Assembly (NCBI GenBank): GCA_944358795.1
Contig: CALVRW010000005.1
Coordinates: 1-40,914, forward strand
DNA: 40,914 nucleotides
Source of the DNA: an uncultured Bacilli bacterium
GTDB lineage: Bacteria; Bacillota_I; Bacilli_A; RF39; UBA660
Direction of reading: 5' to 3'
How positions within the stretch are numbered: position 1 is the stretch's first letter; every line of letters starts with the position of its first letter. Position numbers and translations under genes: made by a program. Shown piece after piece: positions 32,321 through 39,037 of the stretch. The notes beneath the pieces were generated by a model that did no database searches, had not been told where the DNA came from, and saw only the letters and a list, made by a program, of their open reading frames with translations.

Positions 32321-32348
32321 ATTATACATAAATTCATAAAAAAAGCAA
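32321..32348 (-). promoter_or_regulatory. Promoter of the 326-aa gene, inside the upstream terminator
   Basis: Minus-strand TTGCTT (32348-32343) and TATAAT (32326-32321) are spaced 16; the -35 lies in the 3' arm of the ytxH terminator. Confidence 0.6.
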
Positions 32349-32369
32349 AGTTTTAATTTTCTTCGCTTT
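32338..32369 (-). terminator. Terminator of the ytxGH-like operon
   Basis: AAAGCAAAG (32342-32350) pairs with CTTCGCTTT (32361-32369) through a 9-bp stem with one G-U pair; T residues follow. Confidence 0.75.
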
Positions 32370-32772
32370 CTAATTTTGCTAGAACTTCTTTTGTTGTAGC
32401 AATTGCCTTTTCACGTACATTATTCGCAGTTTTTTCTAATACTGGTGTACCTTTTTCAATTGTATATTCTACTAATTCATCAACGGCATCACGAATTTGT
32501 TTTGCTTTCTTTTTGGCAATTTTTAATACTTTTTCTTTGTCTAAATCGTCTAATTCTTCTTTAATTTGATATAATTTTACTTCAAATTCTTCTTTTACTT
32601 CTTCAACATCAATGTCTTTGATTTTTAAAATCATATCATCGATTGCTTTCTTTACATCAGCACGTGTTTCGCTTCCTTTTTTTGGTGCGAATAATACTCC
32701 TAATCCAGCTCCAATTGCTGCTCCTGCTAAAAATTTACCAAACCCACTACTTTTTTTACCGTTTTTACTCAT
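32353..32772 (-). CDS. YtxH-like protein
   Basis: This 139-aa protein starts MSKNGKKSSGFGKFLAGAAI and continues with AGLGVLFAPKKGSETR, the glycine-rich hydrophobic helix and APKKGSE motif of the YtxH family. A long Lys/Glu coiled coil follows. ATG 32772 is preferred: GGAAG lies 11 bases upstream and the alternative ATG touches it. In Bacillus ytxG-ytxH belong to the general stress regulon; exact function unknown. It overlaps the YtxG-like gene by 8 bp. Confidence 0.85.
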   Translation of the reverse strand: MSKNGKKSSGFGKFLAGAAIGAGLGVLFAPKKGSETRADVKKAIDDMILKIKDIDVEEVKEEFEVKLYQIKEELDDLDKEKVLKIAKKKAKQIRDAVDELVEYTIEKGTPVLEKTANNVREKAIATTKEVLAKLESEEN

Positions 32773-33052
32773 GATTTTCATCTTCCTTCTTTCTCTTATT
32801 AACCATTTTTCTAACACTACTTGTTATAAATCCTACTGCCATATCACTAATATTTGCTAAAGCATCAGCAGTATGATCTATAATATCAAATAATCCATTT
32901 AATTTTGATGATTTTACATTTACATCATCAATTAAAACATCTACACGATTTAATGTTTTAATTAAACGAATTCCTAAAATGATTAACACAATTAATAATA
33001 TGCACCCTAATAGATAGAGTATGATTGGAAAAAGTTCATTTGCGCAACTCAT
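32765..33052 (-). CDS. YtxG-like DUF948 membrane protein
   Basis: This 95-aa protein has one N-terminal membrane helix (~9-28, IILYLLGCILLIVLIILGIR) followed by a coiled-coil segment (LNRVDVLIDDVNVKSSKLNG ... LANISDM) and a basic end, as in DUF948/YtxG proteins. It lies between the disordered protein (stop and start share a base at 33052) and the ytxH-like gene in a tightly packed operon. Confidence 0.85.
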   Translation of the reverse strand: MSCANELFPIILYLLGCILLIVLIILGIRLIKTLNRVDVLIDDVNVKSSKLNGLFDIIDHTADALANISDMAVGFITSSVRKMVNKRKKEDENHE

Positions 33053-33822
33053 TATTCTTCATCCCTCTTTTCATACATAGAATCAATTAAATTAAATAAA
33101 TCACTTTCATCTAATGCTTCATTATTTAACTCATCATTGTCTACTTCATCATTATTGATAACATCCATTCTTGGTTCATCTGAAACATTTCCAAGTGTTA
33201 CGTCGTCTGATTCTTCTAATGATGTATGTGGTGTATCTGATTCCATTTCTTCAAAAATATCATTTTCTAGAGTTGATTTATCATATACTGGAGTTACTAC
33301 TTCTTCTTTTGGTTCCATTTCTGCATGCAAGTTTAAATCGATATCATCTTCTAATGTTCCAAAGGCTTTTTGTCTTACTTCATCTAATGTCATTTCTCTT
33401 GAAACACGACTATAAGAAGAAATAATTTCTGTTTCACCTCTGTCTACAATGTCTTCTTTTTTATAGTTTTTATCTAAGATACCATATACTGGCGAAATAA
33501 TAGGAGATGGTTTAAATGAATGTCTATCTTTTCTATCCCTTCCACTATTATAAGCAGTTCTTTCTGGTTTCTTTTCAACTGGCTTTGGTTTTGGTTTCGG
33601 TTTTGGTTGTTCTAAAGTTGCAAAATCCTTATCATCAAAGAACACTGGTGTTGGTTGTGGCACTTTCATAACCGGTGGTTCTACTTCCACTTCTGGTTCA
33701 TGTACTTTCTCTCTTTGTACTGTTGGTGCCTTAATTTCTACTTGCATTACTTCTTTTTTCACTGGTTCTTCAATTTCTTCTTCTTCCGTAAATAAGTTTT
33801 TCATTTTTTCCATAAATCCCAT
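33052..33822 (-). CDS. Disordered, acidic protein with an ISPVYG motif
   Basis: This gene encodes 256 aa. It is highly charged and low in complexity, with a Glu/Pro/Val region (~25-60), a KPKPKPKPVEKK stretch and an acidic tail of Asn/Asp/Glu repeats. In the middle one compact conserved-looking segment stands out: FKPSPIISPVYGILDKNYKK (~103-122), then SRVSREMTLDEVRQKAFGT. No membrane helix is present. I do not recognise a characterised family; it looks like a scaffold that uses short linear motifs. Its partners would be the membrane proteins of the same operon (YtxG-, YtxH-like and the lipoprotein); this is inference. Confidence 0.7.
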   Translation of the reverse strand: MGFMEKMKNLFTEEEEIEEPVKKEVMQVEIKAPTVQREKVHEPEVEVEPPVMKVPQPTPVFFDDKDFATLEQPKPKPKPKPVEKKPERTAYNSGRDRKDRHSFKPSPIISPVYGILDKNYKKEDIVDRGETEIISSYSRVSREMTLDEVRQKAFGTLEDDIDLNLHAEMEPKEEVVTPVYDKSTLENDIFEEMESDTPHTSLEESDDVTLGNVSDEPRMDVINNDEVDNDELNNEALDESDLFNLIDSMYEKRDEE

Positions 33823-33823
33823 G

Positions 33824-34474
33824 TTATTTCACCTCATTATTTTCTTTTTCTACTTGTTCGTCAGAAGTTTCATTATTTTTATCATACTCAAGATAAACAC
33901 TATCTTCATCTTTTGATTCGAAGATATCATATTTTTCTTCTTTATTCGTCAAGTAGTTTTCATTTAACATTAATTTAATAACGTTATGATTAAATTTTAC
34001 TGTGGACAAAATATATGAAGCATTTAAAACCGTTTCATTGATTTCTTCTTTTTCAACAAGTGCTTCTATTTTCGCATAATTATAGTGAAATTCAATAAAG
34101 TACTTATCGTCGTCTTGTTTATTGATTTCTAAATATCCCGTCTTATCATTCATTTTTATTTTTCTAGAATAATAAGCATCTGGATTCTCTTTATATTTTA
34201 CTTTTGCTTTGTGATAATAACTAATCGCATCAATATATAAATAATAATAAGTTCCATTTGAATACAATTTTTCATTTAATTCATTTGTGTCGATATATGT
34301 GACACCCTTTGGAACATAATATTTATACCCTTTCCCTACACGATTATATAACTGGTTATTCTTAGATAATACTACGTTAATAGTATTGTCTATACTTTGT
34401 GTATCTATTCTAACAACTGTACACCCAGTCATAAAAAATAAACTACACAATAGCACAGGTATTAATTTTTTCAT
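33824..34474 (-). CDS. Lipoprotein of unknown function
   Basis: This 216-aa lipoprotein has signal MKKLIPVLLCSLFFMTGC (lipid Cys18). The mature part is Tyr/Lys/Asn-rich with beta-like segments (YKYYVPKGVTYIDTNELNEK; KYFIEFHYNYAKIEALV) and an acidic tail. It is the first gene of a four-gene operon, 1 bp ahead of the disordered protein, so a shared envelope function is likely. No known family recognised. Promoter TTGGAA-N16-TATAAT at 34521-34494. Confidence 0.8.
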   Translation of the reverse strand: MKKLIPVLLCSLFFMTGCTVVRIDTQSIDNTINVVLSKNNQLYNRVGKGYKYYVPKGVTYIDTNELNEKLYSNGTYYYLYIDAISYYHKAKVKYKENPDAYYSRKIKMNDKTGYLEINKQDDDKYFIEFHYNYAKIEALVEKEEINETVLNASYILSTVKFNHNVIKLMLNENYLTNKEEKYDIFESKDEDSVYLEYDKNNETSDEQVEKENNEVK

Positions 34475-34493
34475 ATATCACCACTCTTCCTAA

Positions 34494-34521
34494 ATTATAT
34501 CAAATATTTCTTCAGTTCCAA
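34494..34521 (-). promoter_or_regulatory. Promoter of the lipoprotein-ytxGH operon
   Basis: Minus-strand TTGGAA (34521-34516), spacer 16 ending in TGA, TATAAT (34499-34494). Confidence 0.75.
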
Positions 34522-34553
34522 AGAACTTTCGTTATTTAGTGTCTAGTAAATGT

Positions 34554-35195
34554 CTAGTCTTTCTTTGTAGCAACCATCCGATAGATGTTAAACCCTTTAT
34601 TTGCAAACCTTTCTTCGTATTCAGTCGGAATATTGTCCTTTACATTATCTTGATATAAATCAAAAGATAATTCTTCTAATTGATAACCATAATTAGCAAT
34701 ACTCATCACTGAATATTCAAATAAATGACGATTATCGGTTTTCATAACGATCTTTTTATCAGAAGTAAATAAGGTATCATACTTCTTTAAAAATACAGGA
34801 CTACTAAGTCTTCTATTTTGGTGTCGTTTCTTAGGCCATGGATCAGAGAAATTTAAATAAATTGTATCGACTTCGTGATCAAACACTTCATCGATTTCTA
34901 ATGCATCCATGCGAATTAGTTTTAAATTCGGTAATTCTTCTTCTAATTTTTCTAGTTTTTCAAATGCTCTCACAATCACGCTATCAAACTTTTCGATTCC
35001 AATAAAATTAATCTCTGGATAGCGACGGGCATTTTCGATAATAAAGTTTCCTTTCCCCATTCCAATTTCAATTTGAATTTTTTGTTTTTTTGGAAAGACT
35101 GTATTCCAATTTCCTTTATTTTCTTTTGGGTTTAATATTATATAGGAAGATGCTTCAATCTTTTCTTTCGCACCTTTTACATTTTTTAATCTCAC
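34554..35195 (-). CDS. trmB: tRNA (guanine-46-N7) methyltransferase
   Basis: This 213-aa SAM-dependent enzyme makes m7G46 in the variable loop of tRNAs. IEIGMGKGNFI is the SAM-binding loop, LNFSDPWPKKRHQNRRL the catalytic/tRNA-binding signature, with MKTDNRHLFEYS and a C-terminal PTEYEERFANKG. The GTG start at 35195 (MRLKNVKGAKE, the usual N-terminus) follows GGTGAT; two further in-frame GTG codons upstream overlap that site. It has an extended -10 promoter (TGA-TATAAT, 35220-35212). Confidence 0.95.
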   Translation of the reverse strand: MRLKNVKGAKEKIEASSYIILNPKENKGNWNTVFPKKQKIQIEIGMGKGNFIIENARRYPEINFIGIEKFDSVIVRAFEKLEKLEEELPNLKLIRMDALEIDEVFDHEVDTIYLNFSDPWPKKRHQNRRLSSPVFLKKYDTLFTSDKKIVMKTDNRHLFEYSVMSIANYGYQLEELSFDLYQDNVKDNIPTEYEERFANKGFNIYRMVATKKD

Positions 35196-35303
35196 ATCAA
35201 TCACCACTATTATTATATCATGAATAAATTTGTTTTGAAATAGACACCTTTTATTTCTATAGGCATATAATGAATTAGAGAATTAAAAGGAGTGAAAAAA
35301 AAG

Positions 35304-35630
35304 ATGCGAAAAGATAGAAATTGTGGACCAATGCCAGTTGCTACACCATATCCAATGATGGCTGGATACCCTGGTGGAATGCCAAATCAAATGGGTGGAT
35401 ATCCAATGATGGGAAATCCAAATATGCAAATGAGTGGTCAAACACCGAATATTACCAATGCAACTTGTAATTGCGGAAAAGATATGGATGGTATGAACTT
35501 AGAACAAATGCAAGCACAAATTAATAACTTAGATCGTCGTGTAAGCCGATTAGAAAATATGCTTCAAGATACCAAATCTATTTCCATTGGTAATAATACT
35601 TATACCGATTCAAATTATCATATGATGTAA
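35304..35630 (+). CDS. Gly/Met/Pro-rich protein with a coiled coil, possible spore coat protein
   Basis: This gene encodes 108 aa from ATG 35304, with AAAAGGAGTG 9 bases upstream. The first half is Met/Gly/Pro/Tyr-rich repeats (MMAGYPGGMPNQMGGYPMMG), then NATCNCGKDM with two cysteines and a heptad coiled coil (EQMQAQINNLDRRVSRLENM). The composition resembles small coat or exosporium proteins of spore formers, but no exact family is recognised, so the function is inferred from composition only. It stands alone, with a TATAAT at 35266-35271 and no clear -35. Confidence 0.75.
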   Translation: MRKDRNCGPMPVATPYPMMAGYPGGMPNQMGGYPMMGNPNMQMSGQTPNITNATCNCGKDMDGMNLEQMQAQINNLDRRVSRLENMLQDTKSISIGNNTYTDSNYHMM

Positions 35631-35660
35631 AAAGAGTTCCGTGAAAGAACTCTTTTTTTC
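35629..35660. terminator. Bidirectional terminator
   Basis: AAAAAGAGTTC (35629-35639) and GAACTCTTTTT (35647-35657) form an 11-bp stem with a T tail on the plus strand and A-rich flank, between convergent genes. Confidence 0.85.
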
Positions 35661-37583
35661 TTAGAAGCGGCCTCCGCCACCTCCACCACCAAACGATCCT
35701 CCGCCACCAGAGAATCCTCCTCCAAATCCAGATCCTGAAGAAGAATAAGATTCTGCACTGGATTTTATAGAAATGGCTGTGTTTACTGCCGAAGAAAATT
35801 CGTGAGAAATCGAACGGTTTAAATGCGTTGCTAAATGAATATCACCATAATTATATCCAGGATACATTATTCCATATGCATTCATCTCTTTTGCTTTTAT
35901 TTCCATTTGTTTTGCTAATTTTTCCGCACACCCAAGACTTACTGCATAAACTAAATATTTTTCCCATAATACAATTTCTGGCAACTCTTTTTCATTAAAA
36001 TTTCCAAAATCTAATAAGAATTGTTTCAATGCTTTCCATTTTGCATATTCATCATTTCCATAGACAGTTCTCTTTTGATAGGCAAATCCATAAATCATTC
36101 CCAAAATTGCAAGAATGATACTACCAGCACCAATCCATGTTGGCATACCTACTACAAAGGCACAAATTCCAACGGCGATGCCTATTAAGCAATATAAAAT
36201 ATAAACTGTTCTCGGTTTGTGATTTTCTATGAAAAATGCTTGCTCTTTTGCTGTTTGAGTAACTAAATCTTTCCAGTCTTCATAGAACGTTACAAATTCA
36301 GTATAATCAGTTTCTGCTTCTTTTTTTATAGATGATAATAATATCGTATTATCCTTTTTAAATAACCAATCCAAAATGATTTGATCAGATTTTTTTAATA
36401 AAGTTTGATTTACTTTATCTGGTTGATAACTTAACCTATAATCTTCTTTTTTTACACTTGAAACTTTTTCAGCAACTATAATTTTTTGATTAATTAAATT
36501 CATAATCGCTGCCGAAAAATCATTGGTTCCAATTTTATGATTCATTAAATAACCAACCGTTTCTGGTCCATAAGTATTAGGAAATTCTCGATAATATTTT
36601 CCTTTCCATTTACTTTCGTACTCTTTATCGTATTTTAAATAATTTCGTACTGTAAAAAGAATTAACCCTAGTAACCATACAATACCAAATATAATTGTTC
36701 CATAATATTTTATTCTTGCTTCTTTTCTTAATTGATTTGCTTTATCTGCTTGTACCTTTTCGTATTTAAGGATTTTATTAAACGCTTTCACACCAGTTGT
36801 TTTGGTACTATCAGAAATCACGTCTTTATCAAACACCAAACGTACATCAAATGGTGTATTCTTTTTTAAATTAGATACTGTAACTTTTACAGTATTTTTA
36901 TCTAATAGTTCAATATTTCCATTTAGTGGTCCATGTCCCCATGCTCGTAATTCTTTTTTATTATCTGGAATATGAATTAACAATTCAAATTCTTTTACAT
37001 CTTCTACTAATTCATTACTAAAGATATTCCATCCTAATTCCGCAATATCATCGTGAGAAATGGCAAAATCTTTTAGGCGATATTCGAGATAAAATGCCAA
37101 ATGATTTATAGATGAGTTATAAATTCGATAGTAATATTCTCCAGGTGAATACGTATATAGTCGATACTGTCGATCCTGTCGTTTCTGTCGATCATCTTTA
37201 TAAAAATTGATATTTTCTGGAAAATCTGTTCCCTCCGCGTAAATAGAATTAAATGTTAACTGTTGATTTGGGATTCCTTTTACCTCAATCGTTTCTAACT
37301 CGCTTGCGTTATGTAACGCACTTCCACCATACATCTCAAGAGCTGGATTAAATGCTGGTGCTTTCAGATTTTTACTACGAATAATTCGTTCAAATCCATT
37401 ATAATTTCCATTTAAAGAAAATAATTCTTTTACTAGTACACTTCCATCTTTTTCAATCGTCGCATCCATATAAAATTTATCGATACCTTCTTGCTGATTT
37501 GGAATTATATCAATAAGTGGTAACCCAAACAACCATAGAAGAAGAAAGGCACCTATAACAAGGTCTATTATTTTTCGTTTCAT
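35661..37583 (-). CDS. DUF2207 membrane protein
   Basis: This 640-aa protein has an N-terminal signal/membrane segment (~8-26), an extracytoplasmic DUF2207 domain (~35-270, with GFERIIR and YRIYNSSINHLAFYLEYRL), a membrane helix (~292-312), a cytoplasmic loop, two helices (~452-495) and a C-terminal tail of Ser/Gly ending in GGGGSFGGGGGGGRF. This is the standard layout of DUF2207 proteins with the Gly-rich end. Function is unknown; genes of this family very often follow lemA, as here. The terminator between them suggests reduced expression relative to lemA. Confidence 0.88.
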   Translation of the reverse strand: MKRKIIDLVIGAFLLLWLFGLPLIDIIPNQQEGIDKFYMDATIEKDGSVLVKELFSLNGNYNGFERIIRSKNLKAPAFNPALEMYGGSALHNASELETIEVKGIPNQQLTFNSIYAEGTDFPENINFYKDDRQKRQDRQYRLYTYSPGEYYYRIYNSSINHLAFYLEYRLKDFAISHDDIAELGWNIFSNELVEDVKEFELLIHIPDNKKELRAWGHGPLNGNIELLDKNTVKVTVSNLKKNTPFDVRLVFDKDVISDSTKTTGVKAFNKILKYEKVQADKANQLRKEARIKYYGTIIFGIVWLLGLILFTVRNYLKYDKEYESKWKGKYYREFPNTYGPETVGYLMNHKIGTNDFSAAIMNLINQKIIVAEKVSSVKKEDYRLSYQPDKVNQTLLKKSDQIILDWLFKKDNTILLSSIKKEAETDYTEFVTFYEDWKDLVTQTAKEQAFFIENHKPRTVYILYCLIGIAVGICAFVVGMPTWIGAGSIILAILGMIYGFAYQKRTVYGNDEYAKWKALKQFLLDFGNFNEKELPEIVLWEKYLVYAVSLGCAEKLAKQMEIKAKEMNAYGIMYPGYNYGDIHLATHLNRSISHEFSSAVNTAISIKSSAESYSSSGSGFGGGFSGGGGSFGGGGGGGRF

Positions 37584-37598
37584 AAGTCACTCCTTACT

Positions 37599-37622
37599 AA
37601 AAAAGACTTACAACTGTAAGCC
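37599..37622 (-). terminator. Terminator/attenuator between lemA and the DUF2207 gene
   Basis: GACTTAC (37605-37611) pairs with GTAAGCC (37616-37622), one G-U pair, followed by six T residues on the minus strand just ahead of the downstream RBS (AAGGAG). Confidence 0.7.
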
Positions 37623-38182
37623 TAAAATTGTACCTTTGGTACTTCTTTGTCAGCTTCACTGGCTTCAAAGAATTCTTCTTTTTTAAAACCAAACATGTTT
37701 GCCACAATATTAGATGGAAACATTTCTAATTTATTTTGATACATCATAACCGTATCATTATAAAATTGGCGAGCAAAAGTAATTTTATCTTCTGTTTCAT
37801 TTAATGAAGTTTGTAATTCCATAAAATTAGTATTCGCTTTTAAATCAGGATAAGCTTCAGCAAGAGCAAATAATCTTCCTAATGCTTGCGTCAATTCTCC
37901 ATTTGCCTCTATTTCATCATGGGTTGTCTGCGCACTAACTGCCTTATTACGTGCGTTAATTACAGCATCCAATGTTTCTTTTTCATGACCCGCATATCCT
38001 TTTACCGTTTCTACTAAATTAGGAATTAAGTCAGCACGCCTTTTTAATACAACATCTACTTGTGCCCATTGATCCTTTACACGGTTTCTTAATGATACTA
38101 ATTTGTTATAAGTTCCTGCTAACCATACAATTAATAATACAACAAGAACTACAACTATAATCAAAATAATCCCTGCACTCAT
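37622..38182 (-). CDS. lemA: LemA family protein
   Basis: This 186-aa protein has one N-terminal membrane helix (~4-23) followed by a helical bundle with the family signatures YNKLVSLRNRVKDQWAQVDVVLKRRADLIPNLVETVKGYAGHE and ITFARQFYNDTVMMYQNKLEMFPSNIVANMFGFK (quoted here only as landmarks around residues 25-68 and 133-166). Confidence 0.93.
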   Translation of the reverse strand: MSAGIILIIVVVLVVLLIVWLAGTYNKLVSLRNRVKDQWAQVDVVLKRRADLIPNLVETVKGYAGHEKETLDAVINARNKAVSAQTTHDEIEANGELTQALGRLFALAEAYPDLKANTNFMELQTSLNETEDKITFARQFYNDTVMMYQNKLEMFPSNIVANMFGFKKEEFFEASEADKEVPKVQF

Positions 38183-38205
38183 AAAACATCCTCCTATCTA
38201 TCATC

Positions 38206-38211
38206 ATTATA
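38206..38211 (-). promoter_or_regulatory. -10 box of lemA
   Basis: A perfect TATAAT on the minus strand, 24 bases before the ATG; no convincing -35. Confidence 0.5.
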
Positions 38212-38242
38212 TAATAAAATATTTTAAAAAGATACTATAAAA

Positions 38243-38272
38243 TGAATAGATTTGTTTCTTTTTATCAAAATA
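38243..38272 (+). promoter_or_regulatory. Candidate forespore (sigma-G/F) promoter of sspI
   Basis: TGAATA (38243-38248) and CAAAATA (38266-38272), spaced 17, agree with the TGMATA and CATNHTA boxes of sigma-G except for one base in the -10. No sigma-A box is placed better. Confidence 0.6.
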
Positions 38273-38291
38273 AAATAGAAAGGACGATATT

Positions 38292-38495
38292 ATGACAATC
38301 GATATTAGAAAAAATATTAAACAAAATTTTAAAGATACAAGTATTGAAGAGATGAAAGAATCGATTGAAGATTCCCTCACAGATGAAGATGAAATTACCC
38401 TTCCAGGTCTTGGAGTATTCTTTGAACTATTATGGAAACATAGTGATCAAAGTTTACAAAATCAAATTTTAGAAACAATAAAACAAGCACTCTAG
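38292..38495 (+). CDS. sspI: Small acid-soluble spore protein I
   Basis: This 67-aa protein aligns, from memory, along its length with Bacillus SspI: a helical start (MTIDIRKNIKQNF), an EEMKESIEDSLTDEDE segment and the strongly conserved LPGLGVFFELLWKHSDQS followed by QILETIKQAL. SspI is a minor SASP made only in the forespore. The sigma-G-like promoter 20 bases upstream of the ATG supports this. RBS AAAGGA. It is divergent from lemA and alone in its transcript. It is the clearest indication that the organism forms endospores. Confidence 0.88.
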   Translation: MTIDIRKNIKQNFKDTSIEEMKESIEDSLTDEDEITLPGLGVFFELLWKHSDQSLQNQILETIKQAL

Positions 38496-38503
38496 CTTGT
38501 TTT
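38480..38503. terminator. Hairpin at the convergent ends of sspI and the adhesin gene
   Basis: AAAACAAGC (38480-38488) and GCTTGTTTT (38495-38503) form a 9-bp stem; it overlaps both stop codons. The T tail is short. Confidence 0.65.
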
Positions 38504-39037
38504 ATTCACTTTTTGCAGGTGTCAAACTCATATCAAAATGATATAATTCACTAACATAAACAAACGCTCTATTAGCAAATGAACTAGGAAGATATTTTGT
38601 ATCAAATGAAATAGATACCAACTTCTTATTTTTTGGTTTCAAATAAATATTTAAGATTGGATAAGTTCCTGGACCACTGCTTTTTCCTAACAACAAATCA
38701 TAACTGTTTTTAAAAAATCCGGAATCTGATACGCGTAAATAACCGCTGACAACTAATGGTTCAATATAACCTAATTCTACTGCTTTTTGAACGGTTACTT
38801 CTTCTGTTCCTTCAAACTGTATTTTTAAATTAGATAACTCATGATCACGGCCAGCATTACCATAAGAAATTTGAATTAATAACCAATGATTGAAGTCTTT
38901 TGGTGAAACATTCATTTTAATATGATTAGACGAATTTTCTTGATAAATTGCTTTTGTTCCTAAACTAAGTCTATTTTGTGTATTAAATGAAAACAGACAG
39001 TTTGGAAAACGATAATTAGCATTTGGATCTAAATAGT
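38502..39037 (-). pseudogene. C-terminal part of the prepilin-type adhesin, out of frame
   Basis: An open frame one base out of register (-1) with the adhesin gene runs from its stop (39038) to TGA-free DNA ending at TAA/TGA near 38502. It reads NYLDPNANYRFPNC LFSFNTQNRLSLGTK and onward to YLPSSFANRAFVYVSELYHF, a beta-rich domain. The first ATG (38915) has no ribosome binding site, and coding continues upstream of it, so it is unlikely to be an independent gene. Joining the two frames gives a protein of about 730 aa, whose WCEGN would run on into the NYLDPNANYRFPNC segment. A single inserted base near 39038 restores it. It is either a true frameshift mutation or a sequence error. Confidence 0.75.

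Noticed and set aside
38502-38915. An independent 137-codon gene starting at ATG 38915
   Set aside because: There is no ribosome binding site, and the same frame stays coding-like upstream to the adhesin stop, so it is treated as the displaced C-terminus.
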